The notes: a model not told the origin generated them from the letters alone. Positions 1 to 11,773 are shown, counted from the stretch's first letter. The stretch: DNA of 64,000 nucleotides from Haematobia irritans (GCF_050003625.1 NC_134398.1:106486026-106550025); one strand, 5' to 3'. A program made the numbers and translations.

Positions 1-276
1 GAATAAACGGACAGACAAACCACAAAAACACATACAGACACACACTTGTCTCAATTTGTACATACAACATAATGACATATAGAACTTGGCCATCTTCAGT
101 AATATTCCAAGCATAGGTCAAATATTCGTCACTCAATTTGAGTTATTTACGACTATCTGAGGTGTCTGGCCATCGGACAATTTTACACTGCTCTACAAAA
201 GTTGACGGTTTATTACGCGATAAAAAATTTTCCTGATATCAATGTACAAAAACTCGTGGAAAATATTTTGTAGTTA
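1..276. other. Unassigned AT-rich DNA
   Basis: Nothing coding or structured was recognised apart from a short CA-rich stretch near the start. Confidence 0.4.
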
Positions 277-500
277 AGGTGAGTACTATGTTCGAGTTTT
301 TCACCAAAACACTAAATTAAAAGTGCAAAAATATATATGAAGACGATAACATTTTTATCAAGTCTCTGCAAATTATGGATGGAAAAGATCCAAGGAATTG
401 ATTGCAAATAATTTTATATTTCCAAATTAGTTAATTAAAAAAAAGTAACCGTGAAAACAAGCTGGTTTTCAGCTTGAAAACCGAACATAGTACTCAGCTT
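277..500. mobile_element. MITE M, copy M1
   Basis: The left end reads AAGGTGAGTACTATGTTCGAG and the right end reads CGAACATAGTACTCAGCTT, which are inverted repeats of each other. The same termini recur at 25276-25855 and 33646-33858, where the inner part also carries the TTTAGCCGCTAAA palindrome that is degenerate here. About 224 bp, no coding capacity. The superfamily could not be assigned because the flanking duplication is unclear. Confidence 0.7.
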
Positions 501-1121
501 TAGATGTTGGCTGATGACTTTGAGATGGTATCGTAGCATAAAATAAAATAACCATTACTATAGCAAATTTATGTTTAATAGATCTGAAGAAATTCATAAT
601 TATCACTGAGATCTACGACCTTACGAGTAATTGTATTTTTCCTTTTTCCTAAAGGCTGATATTGTGTTTGATTATTTTTAAATAAAAAATGATGAAAACT
701 GTCCCAAACTGTACAAAGACAAACTAAAGATGAGGATTTTCAAAACAAGCATATAATGTTGAAAGATATACGATGATGTAGATAAATTAATTTTGGCTAT
801 ATGATTGTATGGTATGCTAAATTAGAGGTTTTTCACAAGGTTCCCGGGATTTTACCATATTTGCGCTCTCTTGTCCCCAGTTATTTCACGGGAATTTTCT
901 TCACAACATTTTATATAAAATGTACAACAAATATTGTTGTATTGCATTATTTTTTTAACGTAGTCTTAAGACCAGTATTAAGATCGCATAGTCGTGCAAA
1001 AATATCATCTTTAAAGTTTTTATTAACATATTTTTAAGAAATAAACTTTTTCAAATGTTTCTTTGGACTATTCCCCTTAAAGTTGTAAGAAAAGCTACCA
1101 AGAAAAGTTAAAATTTTAGTA
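501..1121. other. Unassigned intergenic DNA
   Basis: AT-rich sequence with no convincing ORF, repeat terminus or RNA gene. The longest open stretch (801-1037, 78 codons) has low-complexity composition and no recognisable motif. Confidence 0.4.
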
Positions 1122-1923
1122 CACTAATAGAAAAAATTACGTTCCCAAATTGTGAACGGGCGGTAACAAAACGAAACGTAAGCTTTCACGAAAAATTAAA
1201 ACGGAATGTCCACGGTGTTGTCCACGGACGTTCACGAGTTCATGAAATAACCGATAGACGTTGTTATGGCAACTCCATTGCACCATCAAAAAATTGGCCT
1301 CTGTAACATATACTTCCAAACACATACAACATATCATATCTATACATGTTGCTATGTTTTATTCAGAGAGCGACAGAGAGTATAGAGAAAGAAATAGTGA
1401 TGGAAACCGGGAGGGTTGATAAAAGATATCAACATAACACAACGAGACACTCAAATGAGAGCAACATCTGTGAAATCATTTGTATATTATTTCGGAAAAC
1501 CATTTTATGAGTTCATTTGGTTTGACTATGTGCTTGGCATTTTTATAAGACTTCGCCAAAAATTTGATATGCTTAAGTCAAAATATTATTTAATATTTCG
1601 GAACCAAGAGAATAGACATTTGAAAAAAAGAGCAAGTGTTTTGTTTATCATTTTGACATTATGGGCACAATTTTTTTCTTGGTTCGTCAAAACAAATCGA
1701 AACGTAAGTCAAAATATTCAAACAAAGGAAATTAAAAAAATCAAGACAGTGGAAAATATAAATATAAAAAAATGACGAAAGGGCACTATATTCTTTTTAG
1801 ACAGTAAAATGAAAAAATGAGGATACAGCGAACAATTAATCAGTAAGATCTATAAAAACAAGTTCCTCTTTATTAATAAGTAGTCCAAGAGGAGTTGACG
1901 GACACGTTCAAAAATAAAAGGCA

Positions 1924-1979
1924 TTAAGTTCAAGTTTTGCCGCTAAAATTATTTTTCATTTTAGCGGCAAAATTCAAAT
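1924..1979. repeat. Short palindrome with TTTTGCCGCTAAAAT arms
   Basis: TTTTGCCGCTAAAAT is followed within about 10 bp by ATTTTAGCGGCAAAA. The same palindrome occurs in X2 near 10965-11000, and a half-site occurs in X6 near 60150, so it belongs to the X body. It resembles the inner terminus of MITE M. Confidence 0.6.
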
Positions 1980-2692
1980 CGGTAAAATCAGAATGACATT
2001 ATAACTTTTGTTGGGCAAATTATATTATAACTTGGTAGGGAATGATCCAAAGCAACAATTGAATAAGTTTATTTTCTTTAAAATAAATCATTAAAGAAAA
2101 GTAACCGTAAAACATGACCATTTTAGCGCGATAATGCCAACATTATATCGGCCTTAAAGGTAAAAATGAAATTAAGTACAAAATTATTCGTTAACAAAAA
2201 TGCATATTTATTTGTATTTATAAATTTTAAATGACATTAAAATGGTGTTAAATGCTAGCAAAAAATTGTTCATTCCAAAATAAATTTATGTGTTGGTTGT
2301 AAAATTATTGTTTAGAATTTAAATATAATGTGCTTTTGAATACTTATCGTTAACTTCGATTCGATGGAAAAGTATTTATATATATACTCGACTTCACGTT
2401 CTTCTTTTGTAAGAGTTTTTGAATTTCTTCGAAAAGTTCAAACTTTTATACCAAAACGTTTTTTTTTTTGTTACAAAATTTTTATTTTTGCAATAAAAAC
2501 ATAATATTTGAACCAAAAACACAGTCCATTGCGTATGTATCACTGTTATTTTCTAACTGTAAATCTTTAAATAACCCACATTATGAAGTTTCATTGTAAA
2601 CATTTAATATAGTAATATGTAATGTCGAACATATTGTCGGAATTTTTGGTATATATGTAAAAATATAAGTAAAAAAATGTTTTTGGTGTTCG

Positions 2693-2740
2693 GTCGGAGC
2701 ATGGATTGAACCCACGACCCTCTGCGTGCAAGGCGGAGAT
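2693..2740 (-). promoter_or_regulatory. tRNA-like module T2 of X1, broken by a SINE
   Basis: Read on the minus strand this contains the B-box-like GTGGGTTCAATCC and the preceding anticodon-arm-like part of the T2 module seen intact at 37183-37254. The A-box half is cut off by the SINE inserted at 2741, and what follows the SINE is partly rearranged. Confidence 0.55.
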
Positions 2741-2983
2741 TATCCCACCTCAGTAATGCTGGTGACATTTCTGAGGGTTTCACAGCTTCTCTAAGTGGTT
2801 TCACTGCAATGTGGAACGCCGTTCGGACTCGGCTATAAAAAGGAGGTCCCTTGTCATTGAGCTTAACATGGAATCGGGTAGCACTCAGTGATAAGAGAGA
2901 AGTTCACCAATGTGGTATCACAATGGACTGAATAGTCTAAGTGAGCCTGATACATCGGGCTGCCACCTAACCTAACGTAACCT
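2741..2983 (+). mobile_element. 5'-truncated tRNA-SINE with 11-bp target duplication
   Basis: The body matches the full-length SINE at 61456-61792 in opposite orientation: TATCCCACCTCAGTAATGCT at the start and GCTGCCACCTAACCTAACG at the 3' end, with a CCTAA-type tail. AAGGCGGAGAT flanks it on both sides (2730-2740 and 2984-2994), the signature of target-primed insertion. The tRNA-derived head is missing, so it is 5'-truncated and lacks its own Pol III promoter. Confidence 0.85.
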
Positions 2984-3157
2984 AAGGCGGAGATGATAAC
3001 CGATGCAAACATAACATTGTTTAGCGTATTGCTCCACGCGGCCAACAAATGTATGTTTCTGCTAAACAATGTTATGTATGCATCGGCTCGTGGGCGCCGC
3101 ATACTATGCTCTATAAATATAACTTATAACGATAATTGGCTATTGATGACAATAACA

Positions 3158-3227
3158 GCAACGGAGCCCAGTGGATAGTGTATTGGCTTTCAAACTGTGT
3201 GGTCCGCGGTTAAAATCCCTGTCCGGC
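3158..3227 (+). promoter_or_regulatory. tRNA-like module T1 of X1
   Basis: GAGCCCAGTGGATAGTG resembles a tRNA A-box region, and GCGGTTAAAATCCCTGTC is a degenerate B-box (intact copies read GGTTCGAATCC or GGTTCGATTCT). It corresponds to the T1 modules of X2, X4, X5 and X6. Not called a functional tRNA: the acceptor stem does not close. Confidence 0.6.
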
Positions 3228-3563
3228 AAAAAGTAAAAATTATATAATTGAATAATTTCTTCTACAATGTTTGTATTACAGAAATCTACTTTGGGAGAAA
3301 ATTCTTCTAAGCATATAATATTCTTGGGCTCAAACTGCTTCCAAACATATTATATGTTCACATAAAACAAACATAATAATGTTTCGCCAATATCCAATAA
3401 TAATGTTTCGGAAATATCCAAAAAGATATAGTTTTTGGGAAGACAACATTATTGAATTTGGATGGAAAAATGCAAAATGTTTGGAACTTAGACTACCCAA
3501 ACATATTATATATTGGAAGAAATCAAATATATAAATGTTTGGGCAATACCCAAAAATGTACAT

Positions 3564-4242
3564 GCTTGTACCTTAAAAATTTCCCGATTTTCCTGATCAT
3601 CTAATGGTCTCAAATTCTACAATTTAAATAATAGTTTTCAGCCTTTGAAAACCATTTAAATGCTTATTGTCAGCATACATTTTTCTCGGCTAGAAAATTC
3701 TTTTTACAAAGACACAATACATTTTTTTTTCGCAAAAATTACATGCTCTAGATAAACATTAAAAGACAATCATATTTAAACATGTTTTTTCTGTACGTGC
3801 ATATATAGGTTTGCTTGATGGGGCTGGAATATCCACATTTTACCCCCCGGAATAAACGAGATTTTAGTCCCATACATTTGATATTGTTCATAGAAGGTAG
3901 GTTTAACATTATATTTAAGTGAACCGAATTTGATTCATAGTGACTCAGATTTAGACAAAGTCCCTATGTACACGTTCTTCCGATTTGGGCAAATATGGCC
4001 AGAATGCCCACATTTTCCTGGTCAAAAATTCCTTTCGAAAAGTTCAACATCTAAACAATGATATATTTATTTTCTTCTTTTTCTATATTAAATTACTTAT
4101 CTGGGGTTGATACCATATCGGAGTACGAAGGCGATCAGAAATGAAAACCTTGACGCCGTAACCGAACAAATTTTCAATTGTACACTGCTAATGCAAAAGA
4201 TTAAGATTTTTGGACTATTTATGACGAATAATTCATATATTT
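3564..4242. other. Unassigned DNA
   Basis: No ORF or repeat terminus was recognised between X1 and the element that starts at 4243. Confidence 0.35.
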
Positions 4243-4576
4243 CCCAATAAACACAGGATGAGCGTTTTTCAAATGCAACACCTCTTCAGTTTGAGGGTAA
4301 ATATCATTTTCAACATAAATTCAACTTGACTTGAAAAAGCTCATCTTCAATTCATCTTCAAATTGTTTGCGAATTACAACCAATTTGGCAAAATGTTGAC
4401 GAAAACTTTGAAAATGTGTTGAAGATAATTGGAGAAAACTTTGACAAAACACTACCCTGAAATGCAACGAAAAAACCACATGGTTTTCAATACTACTTTG
4501 GACAACAAAGTTCGTGGAAGAAATACAAAAATGTGGAAATTTTTTAATAATCAATTGAAATTGCTTATAATAATTG

Positions 4577-4641
4577 GTAAGTAAAACTAAAACACGAAAT
4601 GAAAACTTGAAGGAAGTCACTAAACTCAAATCTCTTTGCAG
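4577..4641 (+). other. Intron-like segment 1 in element Q
   Basis: This begins GTAAGT after AATTG and ends TCTTTGCAG before ACAACTAAAA. It is 65 bp long, a typical short dipteran intron length. A near-identical arrangement 429 bp downstream shows the borders were copied together with neighbouring sequence. The flanking segments do not form a long conserved frame. Confidence 0.45.
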
Positions 4642-5005
4642 ACAACTAAAATATTTGGATGCTGATTCTTGGACACATTAAGAGGCTGGCCGATGAAAAA
4701 TGGTAGTGGCTTATCGAGAAGAGAAAGTTTCCATAAATCAAAGTGCAACCAAAAAAACTTGGTATTTATGCTTTTCCATATCAACAACTACTGGATGATA
4801 ATTCGCATCACATCGATAGTTTAATTTATATCGCATCATCGGTTTAATTTGTTATTTTGTGAATTGAAATTGCTGGAAATTTATTCCAATTATCTGGCCA
4901 TCAAGTTCCTGAAAATTGCCAGTATTTTAATAACAACAATTTTGTAATACCAACGTTCTTGAGGAAATCACGAAGTACCTGGTCAGTTGGAAGAAATACA
5001 AATTG

Positions 5006-5069
5006 GTAAGTCAAAATAAAAAGTGAAATGAAAACATAATGGAAATCACAAAACTCGATTGTTTTGCAG
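5006..5069 (+). other. Intron-like segment 2 in element Q
   Basis: Second copy of the intron-like unit: AATTG, then GTAAGT, 64 bp in all, ending TTTTGCAG before AAAACTAAAA. Its interior differs from the first copy while the borders are intact. Spliced reading would join into a short open stretch on the plus strand (5070-5130), but no protein family was recognised. Confidence 0.45.
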
Positions 5070-6080
5070 AAAACTAAAATCATTGAATGGTATATTCTTG
5101 GAAGATGTTGGCCGATGAAAAACCGATGAAGGAAACAACAAAGAAAAGTTTTCAGAAAACTTACAAAGTGCAACCAATTAAAACAAAGTGCAACAATTCC
5201 TATATCAAGAACTTCTGGATGAAAATGTGCATTACATCAATTTACATCCCGTCATCAGTTTGATATTTTGTGATTTCCTCTTGCTGGAATCTATTCTAAC
5301 ACACAAGCCAGCAAGTTCCTCGATAGTAAATATTTCAAATTGCCAGCATATTAATGACACCAACATTATGGAGGAAATGGAATTATACATGTAAAAATGT
5401 TTAAGATATTTAAAGTTGTATTCATACTTTTATTTATTAATACGTTTAATAAGATAATTACATTTTGATTGGTATAATATTATTATTTTCATATATTATT
5501 AATGTTATTTTTAAGATTATTATATTTGTTAACGAAAAAATAAAATTTACAAAATCCCTAGAAATTTAGTATTGACTTTCAGTTGGAACTAGGATTGACT
5601 TTCATACAAATTGTGGTTTGAAAGTATTCGCAACAATGCTAGTTTTTTATTTTTCTCACATTGAAAACTGTTTGAGAAATTATTGAGTAGCGATGCATTT
5701 CAATTTGAGGATTACAATTGAGAAATTATTGCTATTGTGTTGAATTTTACTGTTGAGGGTAATGTCTGTTTTTTGTTGAGAACGCGATTTTCTCAACAAT
5801 TTCTCAACTTGAATATTACCCTAATCCTTTGAAAAAATGTTTGAAAAATTATTGAATTTTAGTATTTTTCAAACGTTTGTGTTTATTGGGTTTACTGGAA
5901 TTTTTTTTATTTACTTTTATACATTATAAGCCGAATTTTCACTTATATATTTTTAATTAATTTGATTACAAATTTTTATATTGATAAGCATTGTGTTTCT
6001 CAAAAGGCATTTTTGTCCTTTACATTCATAAAATTTTTGGCGGCTTTTGAAAAAATTCTAGAAAATTTTTTTCTTAATAT

Positions 6081-6331
6081 TTGAGGGGAAAGGTCCACAA
6101 GTCACCCGGCAGCACTGCGCTGGTTGTTGTTTTTGATAACGCATTGTGTCATTTGAGTGTTGTCAGATTGACAAAAATCAAAGTTGTTTTGATTTTATGC
6201 CAACACGTCCCCGCAACACGCGAACATGACCTTATACTATCGGATTTGTCACCGCAGCGTGTTGTGTCGCAGCGTTTATTGGACCCTTAAGAGAATTGAG
6301 AGAGTACCGAATAACACTGCTCACACATGAG
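6081..6331 (+). other. Candidate 5' exon of an unrecognised gene
   Basis: Base composition here is clearly less AT-rich than the surroundings, and the stretch carries no repeat terminus. It contains a 69-codon open frame (6081-6290, starting MRGKVHKSPGS) and ends in CACATGAG followed by GTAAAT, a usable splice donor at 6332. An acceptor AATCCAG lies at 6534, giving a putative 203-bp intron, and the next segment is a protein-like open frame. It may therefore be a 5' untranslated or short coding exon. No family was recognised, and it could equally be an old pseudogene fragment. Confidence 0.3.
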
Positions 6332-6534
6332 GTAAATAATTTGAGTGATTGTTTTGTTACGTTGCTAACATGGCTGAATAAGGAGGTTGAATCACGATAA
6401 CAAAACCAACAAATTTCAATATGTTGTTTACAAGTTTAAGAAGTCAAAATCAGCTGAAAAAAGAATCGTATGTCATTGGTAAAAGTGGCAATTATTTATT
6501 CTTTCAATTGTCCTGAAAAAATAATCAAATCCAG

Positions 6535-6860
6535 AGAAAAATAAGGGTTCAAATTTAATTGCGTCACCTATGAGTTATTGTGAAGTGGATAATTCATCCG
6601 AGGAACGCCGATATGAGACAAATAAGACTATAATACCCACCAAAGTTAAGAATGGAAGTCAGTCAAATGGATCTTCGCCATCTATTAACAAAAACAGTTT
6701 ATGATGCAGTTTAAAAACTGATGTGCGTGGTATTTTGGGTCTGGAATATGTTATCAAGATACTCAAGTCATCTTCGAACAATTCTCCAGTTATGAATGCG
6801 CAAGTTTGTTTGAGATGCATTTGCTATGCAGTGTCATTTGGAGAGCTGCAATCACCATAA
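6535..6860 (+). pseudogene. Protein-like exon with one in-frame TGA
   Basis: The frame is open from 6525, has a methionine at 6570 (MSYCEVDNSSEERRYETNK), and continues for 44 codons to TGA at 6702. The same frame then runs another 51 codons to TAA at 6858 (residues such as TDVRGILGLEYVIKIL and MNAQVCLRCICYAVSFGEL). Composition is mixed and non-repetitive, unlike the AT-rich noise around it. The second part looks helical, somewhat like an armadillo-type repeat, but that is only an impression. An acceptor-like AATCCAG precedes the segment. The most likely reading is a gene fragment or exon inactivated by a nonsense change. A TGA readthrough event or sequence error are alternatives. Confidence 0.4.
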
Positions 6861-7346
6861 ATATATGATTTTGACATCTTAAAATTTTGTCGAAATAAAA
6901 AAATTGTAATCGTATGGGCCCATGATTTAACCTTCTTGTTCAGCCATGGTTGCTAACAACCACTGACAGTCGTCGGTTGCGTTGAATATTGGTGTTTGAA
7001 ATTCATTTTACCAATTGGTATTTTAGAATTACAAATATTGGTGTTTATTAAATGCACTGGTCGGTTGCGGTAGATCGCAGCCGTTCTCTTGTGTGTTGAT
7101 TAACTTTAATTAACAGATCGTTTTGAACATGCATGCCGATCATAATTTTTTCGGTGGGTATTTTCTGTGATATTAGCTGCTAAACTCGGACCTTGTACCC
7201 ACCTTTATAAAGAGAAATATGTAAAATAATTTATTTTCGACACTATATTCTTATGTGATTGAATCGGTTACGACTTACATTGTCTACCATAGATTGTAAA
7301 AGGCTCCAAGATTTTTATTGAAGGTCTGTCCTCCTTAATTATAGAC
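6861..7346. other. Unassigned, relatively complex DNA
   Basis: This has fewer repeats than its surroundings. It contains GTCGGTTGCG-type words near 6975 and 7075 but no convincing ORF or splice pair. It could be non-coding DNA of the gene-like stretch before it. Confidence 0.3.
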
Positions 7347-7348
7347 TA

Positions 7349-9434
7349 CACACAATTTTTTTTTATTTCAATCACGAAAATTGCGGATTCACTCATTTTT
7401 TTAATTGAAATGTCTTCAATCACGAAAATGATAGTATCAATCACCCATTTTGATTGAAAACCAACACGATTTTCAATTAAAAATTTAATAGAATTTTGTC
7501 ACGGAATCAATTAATTGTGTGATTGAATCAATTAAAAATGTGATTGGTTTTAGATATAAAATTCAATCATAGTTTTAATTGAATCAATTAAAATTTAAAT
7601 TAATTTCGCGACAAAAATCAATCAACTATTTGATTGATTCAATTAAATTATTAATTGATATTGGCAATCTTATTTAGTTTTATCCGAAATAAAAGAAAAT
7701 ATGCGTTTCTTATAAAAATCTTCAATATTTTATTTTTCTGAATTATGTTATAGACTAAAGAATTTGGTTTTTGTTGTTTGCGTGTTTTGTTCTAACACAA
7801 CTTAGACATATAATTATGATCAATAAGAACTAAAGGGTTAAAAAAATAAAGTATATAAATCATATCTTCCTTTCATATTAACGATGTCAGCATGTTCCTT
7901 ATAATATTTAGATAAATCAGCAGCCTGTAAGCTAAATTAGTTTTTCTGAAAGTAAACAGAATAATTCGAATTTAATTTTGTTCAATTAAAAGTTAATTTT
8001 ATTAAACATTACCTGATAAGGTTATCAAGTTCCAGGTTGCATGTTTATAATCTTCTTTTGCAGTTGTAGTCTTTTAGCATAAGAAGGAGTATTACGGAAC
8101 TCGGTAATTTAATTTTTGTAACAAATCCTTTCCAAAATTTCCACACATTGAAATATAAATGGAAAATACATAGATATACTGCTCTCTACTTGGGTTCAAA
8201 CTGAAAAAGGCAGGTAAAACAAAAATGCAATTTAATGCCAACGCTACTTCGCAACTTCAAGGTGAATCTTCCAACAAACCCATACCGCTCTTGGTTTTAA
8301 GAAAACCAGAAGTGAAAACAATTATAATTTTAAAAGATTAATACGGTACCATGATAAAACTACTAAAGGTACTACATCACAGTCAGCTGTTCACAGCTGA
8401 GTACATCCAACTGTCAAAAACATGTTTTGTTACTATTGGTTACATTTTACATTCATCAAGTTACTATTAACAAAAACATGTATGGTTACTATTGGTTACA
8501 TAGGTTACTATTAGTTACGTACGTTATATTGGTTACATTTTAAATGCCACAGGTTATTATTGTCAAAAACTTGTCTGATTACTATTGGTTACGTAGGTAA
8601 CTATTGGTTACATAGGTTACTATTACTAACTAACATTAAAATGTAAACAAAACAAATTGAAAATATGTTGTATTTTTTGTTTACTAACATTAAATTTCTA
8701 AACAAAATTGACATCTGGATGTACTTGAATTTTGTTGTTTTATTTTTATATATATTTGACAAAATGATGGAGTTGATTGGTCAATTTCACGAAATAAAAT
8801 TGGTCACTAAAAGAAATCAATATAAAAATATATTATTTTAGTCCGTTTAATGTTAATAGGTTTCAATGGAAAACGGTATTCACAATTGCTTACCTTCAAT
8901 AAACGTAGATTGTTTTCCATTTTTACAATACCACAAAACACAAACACAGGTAATTTCAAATGCGTTCTGTCATATATTTTTTCAACCCTTTACCACGTGG
9001 CCATTTGTTATTGCACACTTTATTTATTTCAACCCTTTGCTATGATTTGTTGTTGCGTTCAAAATATTTATGCACACATTTCGAATGCGAAAAACAAACC
9101 ACCCAACCGTTCGTTACGAGTTACATCCACAGACTGATCTCTCCATCATACATTGTTGAATAAATACCCATTCTCTTGTTCTCTTTTCGCTCTTTCCATC
9201 GCTCAAAATTATTCAATTTCAATCTCAAAGTGATTGGATCAATCACATGTGTAATTGGAAACGGAAAAATTTGCAATCATGTTTGTAATTGAAAATTATT
9301 TTCGAATTTTTTAATTGGTTTTTATTCGGATTTGATTAGGTAATTATTTGAACCAATTAACATATTAATTGAATCCGTTTCCAAATTCAATTAAGTGATT
9401 AATTTAAAAAATTTCGGTGATAATTTTTTGTGTG
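7349..9434. mobile_element. 2.1 kb TA-flanked element, family W (W1)
   Basis: The ends are inverted, CACACAATTTTT at the left and AATTTTTTGTGTG at the right, with TA on each side (7347-7348, 9435-9436). Subterminal zones (7360-7690 and 9220-9430) are packed with direct and inverted ATTGATTCAATTAAAA-type words. The same words fill W2 (46708-47236) and a segment near 49240-49985. The middle holds a minisatellite near 8430-8640 and a stretch with 67-95 codon open frames (8850-9163) that show no recognisable domain. It is probably non-autonomous. Confidence 0.6.
8430..8640. repeat. GGTTACTATT minisatellite
   Basis: Degenerate tandem words of the form GGTTACTATTGGTTACATA are repeated about eight times with AAAACATGT spacers. 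It lies inside element W1 and is absent from W2. Confidence 0.75.
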
Positions 9435-10000
9435 TAGTAACCCAAGTGATTCTTTCTACATGGTGGGTCTACTTACCTTACATATTTTCGGAGAACGGAA
9501 GTACCGCTTAGAACAGCTTAGAATACCTACACCCTCAAAAAAATCGCTTCTGTAACATATATTCCCAAACATATTTTGCTTCAAGCATATACATTTTTGG
9601 GTATTGCCCAAACATGTATATGTTTGATTTCTTCCAATATATAATATGTTTGAAAGCATATTGGTCTAAACAATATAATATGTTTGGGTAGTCTAAGTTC
9701 CAAACATTTTGTATTTTTCCATCCAAATTCAATAATGTTGTCTTCCAAAAAACTATATGTTATTATGTGAACATATAATATGTTTGGAGGCATTTTGGAC
9801 CCAAAAATATTATATGCTGAGAAGAAATTTCTCCCAAAGAATATTGTGCTCAAAATTGTTTTTCTGCCTAATTGTATATTGCCTCACATTTTTTTCACTT
9901 CCACGAGTTGTTTTAGTTCTTAGCACCTTTTCTGTAATACAAACATTGTAGAAGAAATTATTAAATTTTATAATTTTTTTTTTTTCAATTTTACCTTTTT

Positions 10001-10073
10001 GCCGGACGGGGATTCGAACAGCGAACCATACAGTTTGTAAGCCAGCACACTAACCACTGGACTACGTAGCTGT
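10001..10073 (-). promoter_or_regulatory. tRNA-like module T1 of X2
   Basis: On the minus strand: an A-box-like TAGTCCAGTGGTTAGTG and a B-box-like GTTCGAATCCCCGTCC, spaced as in tRNA genes. It lies head-to-head with T2 at 10198-10269, about 125 bp apart, with the GGCGCCCACGAGCC spacer motif between. Confidence 0.7.
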
Positions 10074-10197
10074 TATGGTCATCAAGAGATAATTATCGTT
10101 ATAAGTTATATTTATATAGCATAGCTTGCGGCGCCCACGAGCCGATGCAAACATAACATTGTTTAACAACATAACATTGTTAAACATACATTTGTTG

Positions 10198-10269
10198 GCA
10201 GCGTGGAGCAGTGGTTGGTCGTCCGCCTTGCGTGACAGGGGTCCTGGGTTCGATCCCTGCTTCGACCAA
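10198..10269 (+). promoter_or_regulatory. tRNA-like module T2 of X2
   Basis: GTGGAGCAGTGGTTGG (A-box region) and GGGTTCGATCC (B-box) are followed directly by a run of ten T at 10276-10285, the form of a Pol III terminator. The T-arm GTGGGTTCGATCCCTGC of other copies can pair, while the acceptor stem is poor. This is a tRNA-derived promoter rather than a tRNA. Confidence 0.7.
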
Positions 10270-11160
10270 CACCATTTTTTTTTTAATATATTTTTTAACA
10301 TATATTCCAGATTTGTTCGGAAGTTCCCGAAAAGGTGTTCAGCATTACATACTATTATATTAAATGTTTACTACGAAATTGTAAAGTGTGTTTTATAAAA
10401 GACTTAAAGTCAGAAAAGAAAAATGCTTGATATAAACGAAATGGACTGAGTTCAAATCAAATATTATTTTTTTATTGCAAAAATAAAAATTGTGTAACAA
10501 ATAAAGGTTTTTGTATACAAGTTTAAAATTTTCGAAGAAATTCAAAAAGTCTTACAAAAGAAGAACGTGAATTCGAGTATATAAAAATATTTTTCCATCG
10601 AATCCTAAGGTTAACGATAACCATTCAAAAGCACATTATATTTAAATTCTAAACAGTAATTTTACAACAGCACATAAATTTATTTTGGTGTGAACAATTG
10701 TTTGCTAGCATGTAACACCATTAATTTAGAACTACAAATAAATATGAATTTTTATTAACGAATAATTTTGTACTTAATTTAATTCAATTAATTAAGGCCG
10801 GTATAAATTGGTATTATCGCGTTAAAATGGCCATGTTTACCCTTTTACTTTTCTTTAATAATTTCTTTTAAAGAAAATAAACTTATTCAATTGTTGCTTT
10901 GGATCTTTCCCCACCATGTTATAATACAATTTACCGGAAAAAGTTGTAATTTTATTCTGGTTTTGCCGCTAAAATGAGAAATAATTTTAGCGGCAAAACT
11001 CGAACTCAGTGCCCGCTTTTATTTCCGAAAAAATCCGTCAACTCCTCTTGGACTACTCATTAATAAAGAGGAACTAATCTTTGTTTTTATAGATCTTACT
11101 GTTTAATTTTTCACTGTTTCGCCCTGTTTTCATTTTATTTTCACAACTCTAAAAATAGTG

Positions 11161-11773
11161 CACTGAAAAAATATTGTCGTGAGGCCAAAGAGTTCATGTC
11201 CTTAAAATAAGAATACAACTTTTGCTTAGCTTAGAAGACGCATTTCTCTAATATAAAGTTTTTTCCATGTTCAAAGGTCGATACTTTCAATGAAGTCGTG
11301 TTGTCGTTATAATTAAGTGATTTGACTTAAAAATGGGTATCATAACATGAAAGAACAAATTTTTGGACTAAGGTCAACTTGACTTTAATAATTCAGAAAA
11401 ATTCATTAAAATTAATGAAACTGTCTTTAAATTTGTTGCATTTTTGCATCTTGACTACAAGGCAAAAATCATTAAAAAATAGGATATGTTTTTCAATACT
11501 TTATTTTAAAGACATTTTTTACTTGAAACATAGCATAATTTCTACTGGAAGTCTTGTTTTTAACGGACATTTTGTAGCATATGAAAAAAAGCTGAAAAAG
11601 CGAAAAATTGAAATGTGCTTCGTAGAGTCAAGTACACAAAACCTCATTTAAAAGAGAATTGTGTCTTAAAAGCATCCTTACTTGTATTCTCCGCTTCTTT
11701 GGTTCGGAATCAATACAAAAATTGTTAAAGTGGAGACACAATCTTTGGAACCGGACATGCTTTTTGTTCAGTG
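11161..11773. mobile_element. CACTGAAAA-type element (family Y, Y1) nested in X2
   Basis: Starts CACTGAAAAAATATTGTCG and ends TTTTTGTTCAGTG. Y2 at 29717-30392 shares long interior stretches, for example TTTAAATTTGTTGC and GAAGACGCATTTCTCT. The flanks ATAGTG and TATAGTG suggest insertion at a TA in an ATATAGTG site, which agrees with the uninterrupted ATATAGTGCCC on the complementary strand of X1 near 1785. An open frame of 90 codons inside has no recognisable motif. Confidence 0.65.

Larger units (their letters stand above)
1122..3563. mobile_element. X-family element, copy X1 (decayed)
   Basis: This copy shares long blocks with X5 and X6: the GAGAGTATAGAGAAAGA and GGAAACCGGGAGGGTTGA stretch near 1390, the poly-T/poly-A region near 2460, two tRNA-like modules, and the closing ACATATTATATGTTCACATA-type palindromes near 3340-3560. 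The left end (ACACTAATAGAAAAAAT) resembles the X terminus. The right end is truncated or diverged. A 5'-truncated SINE sits inside at 2741-2983. Short ORFs inside are not conserved between copies and are not taken as genes. Boundaries are approximate. Confidence 0.65.
4243..5890. mobile_element. 1.65 kb terminal-inverted-repeat element (family Q)
   Basis: The element begins CCCAATAAACACA and ends TGTGTTTATTGGG. TTGAGGGTAA motifs lie subterminally on both sides (near 4300, 5755 and inverted near 5810). Flanks are TTT on the left and TTT on the right, compatible with a 3-bp duplication in an AT-rich site. Inside is a tandem duplication of about 429 bp, each copy carrying a 64-65 bp stretch with perfect GTAAGT and TTTGCAG borders. 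No transposase was recognised. Confidence 0.65.

Noticed and set aside
6702..6704. Selenocysteine TGA
   Set aside because: No SECIS-like structure was seen downstream by eye and the protein is not a known selenoprotein; a nonsense mutation is simpler.
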